From Eretmocerus hayati (lineage: Eukaryota > Arthropoda > Insecta > Hymenoptera > Aphelinidae), in assembly GCA_029851415.1 (NCBI GenBank), contig CM056741.1, positions 90,121,282-90,185,281 of the forward strand: a DNA stretch of 64,000 nt, written 5' to 3'. Of the stretch, positions 1-10,890 are shown one piece after another. Numbering within the stretch: position 1 is the first letter of the stretch; every line of letters starts with the position of its first letter. The position numbers and the translations under genes are program-made. The notes under the pieces were generated by a model. It had not been told where the DNA came from, ran no database searches, and saw only the letters and a list, made by a program, of their open reading frames with translations.

Positions 1-590
1 TCTCGTGGTTCTTCTTCACAGTTTTAAACACGCGCAGTGGAAGCGTGCTGAACCCATAACCTATTGGGGTGATAGGGTCATGGGCAAGCCCACAAAATGC
101 ACAGCAGTTGCACGGAAAGGTACTGTTTATCATTAGAAGTGAAAAGGACGATAGGGAGCGATGTAAATTTGGTGCCGCACCCAAGCGTACTAAGGAATGG
201 CCACCGGGGACGCTCGCGCAGCGACGCCACCAAGTGGTACGGGTGCCATATTCTAGTTCGAGCGGGGGATTTAAATCCGCAAATCCAACATATTAATCAT
301 TTTGTTAGTTGAACTTTGTACTACGTTCAAATGTAATATTCTCCAACATGTATGTATGGACAAATGAATTTCTGTAGAGCGCGTATTTATTTGCTTATGT
401 ACAAATCTTTGTGAAAAATTCTTTCCGCACAGAAACTGGTGGAGATTGAGACGTTTATGTAACGAATGAAGACTATGAGATAGCTCGCTCTCATGTATTC
501 TTTCTGAATCCAATTTATACCGATGCAATGGCTATCTTTGACATATATCGGACGGAATACCTGGGAACATGACGGAAAATATGATCAAAC
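1..590. other. No gene recognised
   Basis: I see no supportable coding sequence here; the open frames are short, overlap on both strands and resemble nothing I know. The stretch ends where the minus-strand integrase homology of the neighbouring Gypsy remnant stops, beside a G-rich run at about 588-602. It is therefore either the flank of that truncated element or another inserted sequence. Confidence 0.5.
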
Positions 591-1258
591 GGGGGGCGGG
601 GGGTGTACGCTATCTTCACCCCATACTCGGTGATCCTCTCGGCCAAGAGTCTGTTATCAAACTCCTACCCGTTATCCACGACCAGATGCTCCGATGTTTC
701 CCATCGTAACAAGATCAACTCTTTCTCCCCGGCTAGAACCGACTCACCATCCGCCTTACGCAGCGGTCGAGTCTCGATCATACGCGTGAATGAGTCTTGA
801 AATACCAGGTGATACTTGAACCCCTGCTTACTTGGTGGAAATTTCATTAGGTCGGCAGATACCACAACCCACGGTGCTTCCACGATGCGAGACCCAATCA
901 AGCCTTGTGGTCCAAAATGGGAAACTTTATACATTTGGCATGTCTGGCACTGTTTGATGAACGATACCACATCGTGGTACTGTCCCGGCCAAGAGTACTC
1001 ACGGGCGACTTGGTCATACGTTTTCTCCACACCCAAGTGTCTGGCAGAGGCAATGCGATGGGCATCTTTCAGCACGCTCTTGCGCAGGGTTACTGGCACG
1101 ACCAAACGCCATTTCTCGTATGGTGAGGTTATCGGGACTAACATTACGTCAGTCCGAAAGCGATACAACCGACCGTCGTCCACTCTCCAATTTCTCCACT
1201 TGTCCGGGGCAGCTTGTACTTCTTGCATTCGCTCCACATACCATAGGTCAGATTCCAC
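591..1258 (-). pseudogene. Gypsy integrase fragment
   Basis: The translation contains the integrase zinc-binding pattern, with His residues in HRIASARHLG and Cys residues in CQTCQMYK. It continues into the catalytic core, with the first acidic residue in the VSADLMKF stretch and the second in VVDNG. An in-frame TAG directly follows the VVDNG stretch. Recognisable integrase (ending in a YTPRP-like stretch) continues for only about 20 codons past it before homology is lost near 590. The catalytic Glu and C-terminal domain are missing. It would have inserted element cDNA into the genome. Confidence 0.85.
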
Positions 1259-1289
1259 TTCCGTTGCGGCTCACCGTGGGGCTCGGCAT

Positions 1290-2347
1290 CGGCAGGGTCA
1301 TGCAGTCTAGACAAGGCATCAGGCATCCTATTGAGCCGCCCGGAGCGGTGGGAGATCTCGGAGTCCCATTGCTGGAGTCTGAGTTTCAGCGAGCTCACCG
1401 ACCGGTGGGATCTTTCGGGCCTCTCAACCACTTCATCGCACTATGTTCCGTAATGACCTTGAAGTCGGACCCCTCGACATACGGTCGCATCTTCTCAATC
1501 GTCCACAAAACGGCCAAATTTTCCTGTTCCCTGGCAGAAAATTTTTTCTCGGCATTCGTGAGTTTTCGGCTACAATGAAGTATTGGTAGCTCGCTGTCTT
1601 CACCCTCTTGCGTCAGCACGGCTCCTAGGCTATGTGCGCTTGCATCGGTCTGGATGGTGGAGATTTTCGAAAAATCAGGCCTCGACAGCACCGTAGCAGA
1701 CGTTAACGCTTCTTCGAGCTTCTCAAACGCCTCCTACTATTCGGGTTCCAATTTCCACGGCTGGTCTTTCCTGAGCAATTCTTGCCCAAGAACGACCGGA
1801 ACTGGTTCAGATTTCCAGGAGGTGGGTAGTCCCGAACCGGAGCGCCCTTTTTTGGGTCAGGCCTCAGCCCCACGGCATCGAGCAAAAAACCCAGATATCG
1901 GACCTCTTGACAGCAAATTTCGCACTTTTTTTGATTGACTCGCAACCCAGCTCCAATCAAGCGCTCCATAACCAGTTTCACGTACTCACAATGATCGATA
2001 TACGTGTCTGTCGCCACGATTATGTCATGTAAATATCCGAAAACAAATGGCTGCAATTCAGGCCCGAATAACCAATCTATGGAGCCGCTAGAAGGTCGCT
2101 GGAGCATTGGTTAAGCCATAGGCGATGGATCTGAATCTCCAAGCTCCAACGCCCGGCATCTATTATGGGCATCTTCCTCAGTCACTTTGTTCAGGTTACG
2201 AAAATCTATGCAAAACCGGTAGGTCCCATCACTTTTCCTCACCAAAACAGGTGCACTGCTCCAGGCACTCTTCGACGGTTCAATATGACCAGCGTCAGCT
2301 AAACGCTTCACTTCCTCGCGGACTGCCTCCAGCATGGCAGGTGCCAT
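1290..2347 (-). pseudogene. Gypsy reverse transcriptase-RNase H, frameshifted
   Basis: Four minus-strand pieces join into one homology block. 2347-2111 has the RT N-terminus with KSDGTYRFCIDFRNLNK. 2107-1703 has the palm region, where the catalytic box reads YLHDI instead of the usual YLDDI, so one catalytic Asp is replaced by His. 1691-1395 has RNase H with IQTDASAHSLGAVL and a VITEHSAMKWL stretch where the family has TDH. 1431-1290 has the RNase H tail ending in PDALSRL. Frame changes near 2109, 1700 and 1410 disrupt the chain. It once copied element RNA into cDNA. Confidence 0.88.
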
Positions 2348-2506
2348 CCGTCAATATTTGTGTCTGATTGGCGTGGGGTTCGGGACCACAATTTGGTGTT
2401 CGGTCAACGTGGTCAACCCCAGGGTATCCCTGGCAGCTTCGATCATATTCTCGGCCATCTTCTTCAGGGCAGCTTTTCCGTGTGGCTTTGCCACCACCAA
2501 TCCGGC

Positions 2507-3253
2507 TTACTCGGCATAAATTCGGCTCTCAGGGGCCTGGCCTACCCCAATGAACCCCTCATACTCGCCGCTCATAACTCTCCAGTGACCATCGGCGTTT
2601 GTGGAATTCGATTGCCAGGCTTCTATGGAATCCATTCCCGAAACTATGTCATGATTGAGCTCCTTCACGACCTTCATCACGAGTGGTCTCGAAACTCCGT
2701 CAATCTCCATACTCACTCTCAGTAACCCAACCGCTGGAGTCACACTTCTCCCAACTGCACTCTTGAGGTAGCCAGTCTGTTTATAGATCCTCTCCTCGTG
2801 GGATCTCGAGACCTTTGGACCCACCATAGATACTTGGGCTTCTCTGTCATAGAGAGCGGCGAAAGACTGAACACCAAGAACTACCTCAAGGTAATTTCTC
2901 GGCACAGGCTTCAGCTGGGGTCCCTCGGCCAATTCTGGAGCAGTCCACGGCAAGACCTCGGCAGCTATGTGACTTCCTGGATCCATGTGTTCGAATTGTC
3001 CATCCTCGAAGCTCCGGGCTTTGGTTACGCCAGCCTCTTCAGAAATTTCGACGGTGGATTCAACCGCATCATTCTCCATGAACTTGAACCAGGCCCGGTG
3101 ATTTCTGACTGCTTGGCTAGTCTCTCCAGTTCCCAGGCTTGAATCGACGTCTGGCTGCCTCTTCACTAGGGGTCGAGTCTCGGACTCCGGCAATCCTGGG
3201 GTTTGCTTCAGGCCTGGCAGATTCGGAGTGCTCGGATTCAACTCGTCGTCCAC
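2507..3253 (-). pseudogene. Probable Gypsy protease region, active site altered
   Basis: A 248-residue minus-strand frame lies between the gag zinc knuckle and RT, where Gypsy elements carry the aspartic protease. A VVLGVQSFAALYDREAQVSM stretch aligns by pattern with the protease entry strand. The expected catalytic D-T/S-G-A reads D-R-E-A, so it would not be active. The N-terminal third is Pro/Ser-rich linker. The assignment rests mainly on position and this one motif. Confidence 0.55.
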
Positions 3254-4044
3254 GGGAACTTTCAGGGCTCCCAGAATGGTTCACTCCTTGGCTTCACGTA
3301 ACCCTATCAGGAAGTCTTCACACTTGGTTCCAGTATACACCTCCCGTGTCATATTTGTCGTCTCATCACGACGTTTCACCTCCACCCATCGATTTTTGGG
3401 GAATTTTCGGTCCAATCGCGCTCTCAAGAGCTCAGCTCACGGCTTTTCCACTTTCAGCCTCGTCATACCTTCGCAAAGGCGCTCAGGTACCTCTACCCCT
3501 GACTTCACTGGCTGTTCTTCCACCAAACCTCCACAAAGGCGCTCAGGTTCATTAACCCATGGTGTATTCGAGATGTCCGACAACTCTAGCGCCAACTTCG
3601 ATGTATAAAAGTGGTAGGAGTGGTCGGTTTGCGAAGCTCTCATACCTCTAGTATATACAGCAGCCCATCGATATAGGTATACTTATGCATTAGGGTTATA
3701 AGAGCTTCGATTCATGATCCGCTAGGTGTGCTACAGTTGGGGGACACTTCGAATACGGTCTTTCCCTCTCACTTGGCCACTCACAAGGCTCTCGGACTCG
3801 GAAACTCGCTCTCGACTTTCGATTAGACCTCGAAATTCTCGCGAGCGGCATCATTTTCATTTTTCCTATTCTCGACTACTGGCAAGGCCTTTTCGAGGCC
3901 CCCAGGCTTCTTTTCTGCCGCCAAGGACACGCTTATTTTGGCGGAGACGCAGCCCCTGAGTTTTTCTGGGCCCCCGCTGGGCCGGTTCCCAAGTACTCTA
4001 GCTTGAAGTTACAATCCGGGCACGTCTGTGCCCTCACCCCCACT
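3254..4044 (-). other. Gag-protease linker, no intact frame
   Basis: About 0.8 kb between the CCHC-bearing gag fragment and the protease fragment. By position it should encode the gag-pol boundary or a pol linker. Only short broken frames are visible and I recognise no domain. Confidence 0.4.
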
Positions 4045-4572
4045 CTACAGCTGGCATTTTTCCACAGCTGATGCGGCAGCACCAGTGGCTGCAGCAACCT
4101 CCGGGCACTCACTGGCAGTGTGACCCAGAGCAGAGCATTGATGACACTTTCTGGTGGGGCAACTGTGGGCGAGGTGATTCAGTTGAATCCAGTTAGAACA
4201 AAGGCCCACACTCATTTGCTCGTCTTTTACCGTACGGTTCCCACTGACCCTCGCTCGCCCCGTGCCTGGTGGACTCCGTTGTCCATACCCGGCATGCGGA
4301 GAATAGAGGTACATCATAGGGTACTGTGGCCATCTCCCGGGAGTTGACATCCAGGGAGCCATCGCGGAAGGTCGTGGTCGGGTGGTCGACATTGGAGCGC
4401 TCGACTGAGGCGGACTCGTCACTGGCGCACTCGTCGTTGGAGCGTCGACGGGAGTGGCTTGATTACTCGGCTGAGTATTTTTGGCACCATTTTTACTACT
4501 CTGATTCCTGTTGCGATTCTGCGGGGCGTTCACCTCCGATTTGGGGGGTTCAGTATCAGTGGGATCCGTCAA
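4045..4572 (-). pseudogene. Gypsy gag nucleocapsid (CCHC) fragment
   Basis: A 175-residue minus-strand frame with a Ser/Thr/Pro/Gln-rich first half and a C-terminal nucleic-acid-binding region. One knuckle is canonical (CHQCSALGHTASEC, C-x2-C-x4-H-x4-C). The one before it is degenerate, reading CSNWIQLNHLAHSC, where the second Cys is replaced. Such knuckles bind the genomic RNA during particle assembly. It lies downstream, in the element's sense, of the capsid-like fragment. Confidence 0.8.
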
Positions 4573-4745
4573 ATTTCATTTCGTCCAGGTTTCCCCCGTC
4601 GTGGGGCCTGGTTTGATCCCTGGTAGGACCATCGGGTATACGTGATCTATCTTTGGGGGGCGGTGCAGTGTAGCGAGGGTCTAGATCTTTACTTCACTCA
4701 AATTTCTGACCATAGTATTGTATGTCTCCCAGCGTTCTGACTCTT

Positions 4746-5543
4746 TTAGATTCCAAGTACTTGCGCAGTTCCGGCAATAAGTTTCGCCGCACAATCTCGC
4801 ACATATTGATCTCTGAATGCATGCATGAATTCTGGCCAATTCTCAAATTCATCTTGGTGGGTTCGATACCAGCTGCAGGCATCCCTGGTCAGCGCGGCAG
4901 GCACGGCAGATAGCATCGCATTCGTCACTGGCAACATCCGCCTGCAGTCTTTGAGATAGGCAAAAAACTCTTCTGGGCCTTCTCTGTCTCCTCCGCCAAA
5001 ACTAATCTGCACGCTCTGGAGCATTTTGATAATTTGAAACGTCCTCGCGTTAACTTGACCAGCGTGACTCCAATTGGAGTCATCATCTGAATTGTCGTAC
5101 TCGGATTCGCTGATTCCGCGACGTCGGTAATTCCTACGTCTATCTCGATGACTATCCCGAGAATTGTGTGACTTACGTCGCCCCGCTCGCGGCCTAGACC
5201 TATCCGAGTCGGACCCCGAGCGTCTATTACGGCGTGAGTTCCGAGGGGAAGAATTATCTGACGAACTGTCTCGACTATTATGGTTACGGTGGTGATGATC
5301 ACGCCACTTATCGGTATTTTGTGCGTTATCCCGGCAATCTCGGTGGTCCCCGGAGCGGCGATGGTGTGTACCATCGCCTGGAGCACGTTGCCCAGCGATT
5401 CGCGATGAGCACCGCTGGTGTCGGTTTGAGGTTGCGGGGTCAACACGACTGCGGGAACTCTCGACAGGATATTCGCGTTGGCGCGGCTCGGAATCTGATC
5501 TGACACGTCGACTCCCCGGTTCTTGAGAGTAATCGGCAATCAC
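4746..5543 (-). pseudogene. Gypsy gag capsid-like fragment
   Basis: The 265-residue minus-strand frame starts with a strongly Arg/Ser/Asp-rich domain (repeated RDRR, SRDS). It then has a capsid-type segment with the spaced aromatic/hydrophobic pattern GPEEFFAYLKDCRRMLP, then ACSWYRTHQDEFENWPEFMH, typical of retrotransposon Gag. A second frame over the same DNA is a shadow. It is separated from the CCHC fragment by a frame break near 4600-4740. Confidence 0.7.
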
Positions 5544-5956
5544 CCGCGCTTACTCCGTCATGGCACGATTTCGGCAGCTTTTCCCCGAACGTTCACGAGG
5601 ATATTGGTTCACATTAGCGTTTGATCGCTGGGGCTGACTCGGTAGGGAACGCTCTCGCGTTTCTTGTACCATCGGCATCGATTCGGCACAGCTAGGGCGT
5701 TTACTAGATAAGCGTTCAGTTACTCTCAGGGCCTTTTTGACATTTACGCTGTCATGCGCGAGCGCCGTTGACTGGGTTGGAATTCAGGCTGAACCGCACA
5801 ACTGCTGAGGCTATTTAATGAAGGTTCACGACGCCTCGAACTATTCAACGCGTAACCTGGTGGTGGGTCGTCGTCGCTCGAGTTTCACTGATCTTCGCGC
5901 TTAAGCTTCGGGTCACGGCAACTGGGAAGGTTTGAACGAGGCCTTTCTCCCGAAGG

Positions 5957-6886
5957 TCATCTATACCAAACGGAATTCCGTCGTGGTCCCAACCACATCC
6001 TTTCTCCGCGTGACAACTCTGGATTGCCGTCAGTACGACGATTCTGCGTCCGGTAGTCAGTTCCTAGTAGGCGATGTCCTACTGGGTATCGCGGTGGCAT
6101 CGGCAGATACCACGGTGGATCTACCGGCGAGCCTCGTTGACTTGATCCACTCTGGTGACTCGTAGACTCACTGTTACTCGCAGCTTCCGACGACTGACTC
6201 TCCTCGGCAATTTCCACTCTCCTTGTGCCGACCTCCCTAGAGCTGTCAGACACAGGTACTGGTCCACTAGGCTGGGATCGCGCCAGAGCGTTACTCTTAA
6301 GACTTGGATTAAATATCAAGTCATCGGCATATACTGGAGGCTGTGACTGTGATACAGTGGCAGACTTCAGTGCATCTGGAATCGTGGCTCCTGCTAATAT
6401 TGCCCCGGACGTTGCAGCCATCTGCGTCATCAATCGGTGACTCGATTGCGAAATTAGAAGACTACTCCTCGGCAACTGAAACGGGGCATGGCTAATAGCG
6501 GGGGAGGAAATAGGACCCTGAATACTGCTCCTCACCCTCACAGCAGAGTGAGTAGTCGTCGTCGCTGAGGTGGTCACTGTTGTCGTCACGGCAATAGTCA
6601 CAGCAGTTGATGATGTCACGGTACTCGGAGCAACTGAGGAGGGTGGTAATCCGGGAGTTGCTGGCCACGGAAGAGTTGACGTCGAGTCCGCGACTCCACT
6701 GTTTAATCTCGTCGACGGAGAAGCTGTGGTCGACGAAATTGAATCGGTAGCTGCAGCTTCCGTGCTAGTTATGGTGGCGCACTGTTGGGACGTATCACGG
6801 CGATTCCGATCCAGGCGTTGCCGAGACTCCGGGTATTCGGAGGGGTCCACGCCCCCGGCCTCGTCGATCTCGGGTTCCCATGGCAT
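5957..6886 (-). pseudogene. Ser/Thr-rich N-terminal gag-like frame
   Basis: A 309-residue minus-strand frame, long for this AT/GC-neutral DNA, dominated by Ser, Thr, Ala and Pro with no recognised domain. It sits where the Gag N-terminus of the minus-strand Gypsy element should be, upstream of the capsid-like piece. 5544-5956 between them has no intact frame. Either it is the disordered N-terminus of Gag or a chance frame in low-complexity DNA. The position favours the former. Confidence 0.45.
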
Positions 6887-7345
6887 ATTTGCTTCTGGGA
6901 AACACTCTCTGAGCTCCGCCCTTACTAGTCGCGAACGCGTGCTTTAACGAGTTCCTCTATCTTCAGCCCTTCCGCTTGCAGCTGTCTCGTCACCGCTGCT
7001 CCATCCAACGCGAAAATTAATCTATCTACACACTGGTAACGCTCACCCCTCTCTAGCAACTCGATGAGACCCATGTCTTCGCACCTGAGCAATCCTGGAA
7101 TCATAGGTCACGGTGGTTGAGCTTTTGGTCTACCCCTGGCCATCGCAGATGCAACCCACTAGTCCAAAAACACGGAAAAATACGGCAGATAACCTCGAAT
7201 GGGGTCAAATTTCCAGCTATACCCCCCAAGGCTACTTGATGTTCCCACAGTACATGACAAACTCTCCCAATCCGGAACGAATTCCCGGAAACCTCCCAGA
7301 AATCCGTGAGTCCATGCACACGCGTCACTGCACTCAGTTAACTAA
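6887..7345 (-). other. Gypsy leader, gene-free part
   Basis: By position this is the untranslated leader of the minus-strand Gypsy element between gag and the first foldback insertion. I see no gene or motif in it. Confidence 0.4.
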
Positions 7346-7674
7346 CAAAGGGGGACCACGGGGTCCGGGTCGCCAATCATCCCCAAAATCTTCTCACAGT
7401 TCAGTACCATATAGAATACGAAGAATCTAGAGTAAGTCCGTCAAATGGGCCTTCTATCCAGAGCTGCAAGCAAAAACGTTAACATTGCCAGTATATCTAT
7501 ATACATCAATTTTTAACACGGGCCTATATGGATAATGCTAATGTCATAGGCTGTAACTCTGAACACGAGACCCATTATACGGAGTTACTCGGGATTCACC
7601 ATCTTCTCAATAATACAAAACTGGAGAAAAATTTCGGGGGAGATTGGCGACCAGGACCCCGTGGTCCCCCCTTG
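7346..7674. mobile_element. 329-bp palindromic foldback element, copy 1
   Basis: The two halves are imperfect inverted repeats of about 160 bp meeting near 7510. The left end starts CAAAGGGGGACCACGGGG and the right end is the complement of CAAGGGGGGACCACGGGG. TAA occurs directly outside both ends (7343-7345 and 7675-7677), as a 3-bp target duplication. No coding capacity. The length equals copy 2 and the inner arm sequence (around ATTAGCAT and CCATATAGGCCC) is shared. A non-autonomous terminal-inverted-repeat element fits; TAA/TTA targets suggest PIF/Harbinger-type mobilisation, but the end sequence does not prove a superfamily. Confidence 0.8.
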
Positions 7675-7677
7675 TAA

Positions 7678-8269
7678 GTCTCGACAATTCCCTCATCGAT
7701 CACTTCCAAGTTTCCGAATGAAAAACCCCGAGAGTTACCGAAAACCCTCTGCCAGAGTCCACAATGAGGATTGGAAACAGGAGATCGTCTTCCGAATTTC
7801 CTCGGCAAGGATGATGGGTACTCCCAGGAGCTGTGGGATAATCAAACTCGGCAAGATTCCGAATATATCCAAATCTTAGTATTCAAAAATGTTCACACAC
7901 TTGCACGGGAGGATGAGCCAGCATACAAGGGCAGGAAGGAATTCCTTCAACTTGGAAAAATTCACCAAAGGACCAGTGAACCTCAATAAGATGCTATGTC
8001 AACTCTACGCGAACTCAAGTATTGCCAGGGATGATTTGACTGGGCCACTCTACCAAATCCTAGGCCTCTGAGCTCCAAATGGGGTACAAACTATCCAAAT
8101 CGGGAAGAAAGATTCGCTTCCACTATGACTATGGTGTGATGGAGGGTACCCCCCTACTACTACACGCGATGAGCCTCGTACGCACGCGAGGAAGTAGATA
8201 AATTAACGGTATCCCCTGAAAGACACACTTGAACAATTCCCTAGCACACCTAGTGTGCCCTGATACAAT
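7678..8269. other. Leader segment between foldback copy 1 and the repeat array
   Basis: About 590 bp without a supported gene. Short frames exist on both strands but none has recognisable content. It belongs to the leader of the surrounding minus-strand Gypsy element. Confidence 0.4.
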
Positions 8270-8469
8270 CTGAAACTCGGAAAGAATCGTTCCGGAATCT
8301 TTGAAAGTAGCTAGAGTGATCTCGAAAAATCCTCACACTCGACAGAAGTCGTTCAGAAATTCTTACTAGTGGTAAAAGTCCCTTAAAGAATTCTTCAGAA
8401 CGGCAAGAGTGCGTCCAAACATTTTTCCGAGCGGCAAACACGTTTAGAAATTCCTTTAAAAGTGGCTAA
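8270..8469. repeat. Tandem-repeat array, left part
   Basis: Roughly 38-40-bp units alternate around the words CGGCAA(A/G), GTTCAGAAAT and GTCCA, in the same orientation as the larger array at 8799-9385. The array runs straight into the foldback insertion at 8470 and resumes after it, so this is one array split in two. Confidence 0.7.
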
Positions 8470-8798
8470 CGAGGGGAGCACCAACCTTGCGGGTCCTGGT
8501 TCTTGACAAAACTTTGTGAATCTTCTTGTTTCGGTGAAAAATAGAGGTCCCCAGAAGGGTTTCGTCCAATGGGGCTCCCATCCCGAGATACAGCCATGGA
8601 AATTAGCATCGTCCATATAGGCCCATGTTAGAATGACACATATATAGATATCCTGACAATGCTAACCTCCATTGCTGTATCTCAGGATGGGAGTCCCATT
8701 GGACGAAACCCTTTTGGGTACCTTCATTTCTCACCAAAACAAGAAGATTCACAAAGTTTCGTCAATATCCAGGACCCGCAAGGTTGGTGTTCCCCGTG
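8470..8798. mobile_element. 329-bp palindromic foldback element, copy 2
   Basis: Inverted arms of about 160 bp: the left arm begins CGAGGGGAGCACCAACC and the right arm ends in the complement of CACGGGGAACACCAACC. It is inserted inside the tandem array, where the array word GTGGCTAAGTGCACTC is split. TAA appears on both sides (8467-8469 and 8799-8801), which defines the ends and a 3-bp target duplication. Length is exactly that of copy 1. No protein is encoded. Confidence 0.85.
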
Positions 8799-9385
8799 TA
8801 AGTGCACTCAAAAAAATTTTTACATACAGCAGAAAACGTTCAGAAATCCTCACAAGTGACAAAAGTCCACTGGAGAATTTTTCAGAACGGCAAGAGTGCG
8901 TCCAAAAATCTTTCCGAACAGCAAAACACGTTCAGAAATCTTTTCAAAAGTGGCTCAGTGCACTCAAAATATTCCTGCACACGGCAAAAGTCGTTCAGAA
9001 ATTCTTACAAGTGGGAAAAGTCCACTGAAAAATCTTTCGAAAGGGCAAGAGTGCATCCAGAAATCTTCCCCAACGGCAAAACACTTTCAGAAATTTTTTA
9101 AAAGTGGCTAAGTGCACTCAAAAATTTCTACACACGGCAAAAGTTGTTCAGGAATTTCCACAATTGGCTAAAGTCCACTGAAAAATTCTTCCGAATGGCA
9201 AGAGTGCGTTCGAAAATTCTTCCGAACGGCAAAACACGTTCAGAAATTTTCAATAGTGCCAAGGTGCACTCGAAAATTTTCTACCGCGGCAAAAGACGTT
9301 CAAAAAGTTTCAAAAGCGCCAACAGTGCACTCAATAAATTCCGGACCGGCAGGAGTAGGTCCAAAAATTTTTGGAGCAACCTAAG
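8799..9385. repeat. Tandem array with about 154-bp higher-order period
   Basis: The word GTGCACTC starts blocks at about 8801, 8957, 9111 and 9263, giving periods of 152-156 bp, with a shorter final block near 9324. Each block contains four related subunits of about 38 bp. Because all subunits share similar bases, long spurious reading frames appear on the plus strand. The array lies in the leader of the minus-strand Gypsy element, close to its primer site. Confidence 0.75.
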
Positions 9386-9450
9386 AGTCACGGCAGATCA
9401 CGTTACGGCGATACAATCACATCACAAAATTTTTGAAGTCGCGTGAGTCC

Positions 9451-9464
9451 TGTCACGGTCGCCA
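9451..9464 (-). promoter_or_regulatory. Primer-binding site of the minus-strand Gypsy element
   Basis: The minus strand reads TGGCGACCGTGACA, the primer-site sequence I know from tRNA-Arg-primed insect elements such as 412/mdg1. Directly upstream in the element's sense is CCCCGTCACAA, which fits an LTR 3' terminus ending in CA. This places the 5' LTR at coordinates above 9465. Confidence 0.7.
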
Positions 9465-10890
9465 TTGTGACGGGGCAACTTAATTACGGGCCACACTTAT
9501 TCACTTTCAACGGGACTCTTAGCCTATGACGCGGGTCTCGCGTAATGAACGGCGAACACGACTCTGCAAATTCACTGCAATGCTGCATCTTGATTTCACC
9601 TATCGTATTTTCACCTAGAATTGTCGGGTAAAGAGGGGAAGGGAACGCTCGCACTCGAAATAATCAATTCGAATTTCATGAATAAATGATCTAGGCAATA
9701 TATACTATACACGCTGCTTCTACGCAGTCGATACAAGGAGTTACATATCACAGGCTCCACGACAAGACTCGCAAAATGACTCTAAGATTCGCTCACAGAA
9801 TAATACTTGTTAGTATCGAACTGTCCTGAAAATGTCCCTAAGGAGTTCCTGGAAACACACGGAAATTCACTTCACTATTCTGGCACACTGTCTCGGTCAC
9901 TCTGACAGAACTTGGACTCCAAAATTGAGAGACAGAGGGCACGCTGCTCCGAATCACTCTCAAAACGGCTGCTCCGCGGCAATTTCCACACCGCGCTCAC
10001 GACACGAGGCAAGATATCTACCTGACGCAAGCACGATTTCCACACCCTTAATTTGGGGTGATCACGACATGCCCTTGACTGCTGGGATGTGTTGGAGTCT
10101 CGACAATTGTTCAGGGTGCACTCCAGCACCGTCAGACTCCCCAGGAGTCCGATTCGGCAAAGCCCGACGACGGCAAATACGCGCGCACGAGGCTCTCGAG
10201 GTACGCGCGAGAGAATTCACTAATTATCAAATTCATCAGAACCACTCACCGCAAAGATGCGACATCCTGCCGATTCCTCATTAACAGAACCTTGACGTCC
10301 TCCAATATATATTTGGATCCGACTCTTGTACTCGTGTGAGCAACCTGGGACTCCTGGGGGGCTCACGGCAGAACTTTGGAGCAACGAGGCGAAAACACAA
10401 GAACGTGTCGTCACTACTGTGGCAATCCAACAAGTGGCACAATGGCCGGCTCCCTCCCAACAAGAGCTCTTCTTCTTCCTCCTCAATAGACGAAGCCCTC
10501 TGATTGATCGGCATCATTAATTCTGATTGGATATCAAAATGCCCGGAAAACTAACATCGCCCTCTGGTGGCCGTGGCGTAGCTAATTATGAAATATGCGT
10601 GAGAGCGCAAGGCAGCACATCGGCAGCAAGATTCAAAATTCACGGCAGAAATCCACTCGATTGTGGGTACACCACTGGTTTCTCGCCCCCACCAGTCGCA
10701 TATTCTATCTCACTCGCACTCACAGCAAGCATATGTAAGCGTGAAGGCTCTGCGCATCTTGCTATTGCCTCCACTCTTCGTACTTGCACTGCATACAATC
10801 AAGTACACGAGTATATATACCTATTCATACTCTTCACGGCAACGTTATATCTATATGGGTACTCATCGCGGCAACCCAATACTCATATAT
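9465..10890 (-). mobile_element. Putative 5' LTR (partial) of the minus-strand Gypsy element
   Basis: On the plus strand the segment begins TGTGACGGGGCAACTT directly beside the primer site, as an LTR end should. A TATATATA tract at 10812-10819 could be its TATA box. The other LTR end is not identified, and no second LTR lies in the window to compare with, so the outer limit is a guess. A large palindromic element begins at 10891. No protein-coding content is supported. Confidence 0.35.
10812..10819 (-). promoter_or_regulatory. Candidate TATA box in the putative LTR
   Basis: A TATATATA tract in the presumed U3 region of the minus-strand Gypsy element. Context is the only support. Confidence 0.25.

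Larger units (their letters stand above)
590..9466 (-). mobile_element. Decayed Ty3/Gypsy LTR retrotransposon, 3'-truncated
   Basis: On the minus strand the order is primer site (9451-9464), long leader, gag (about 6886-4045), protease (about 3253-2507), reverse transcriptase and RNase H (2347-1290) and integrase (1258-590). This is the Ty3/Gypsy order. Coding homology is spread over all three frames, with stops and frameshifts between fragments, so the copy is dead. Integrase homology stops near 590 with no 3' LTR visible in the window, so the 3' end was truncated or replaced. The leader holds a tandem-repeat array and two foldback insertions. Family placement beyond Ty3/Gypsy is not attempted. 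Confidence 0.85.

Noticed and set aside
7346..7674. TGGCGACC followed by CGGACCCC looks like a tRNA primer site of an LTR element on each strand
   Set aside because: The two sites are the mirrored ends of one 329-bp palindrome with TAA on both sides, and a second copy has the same design without the primer-like sequence. The real primer site is more convincing at 9451-9464.
8270..9385. Evenly spaced repeats resembling a CRISPR array
   Set aside because: Units are contiguous and divergent with no unique spacers, no cas genes, and the context is eukaryotic transposons.
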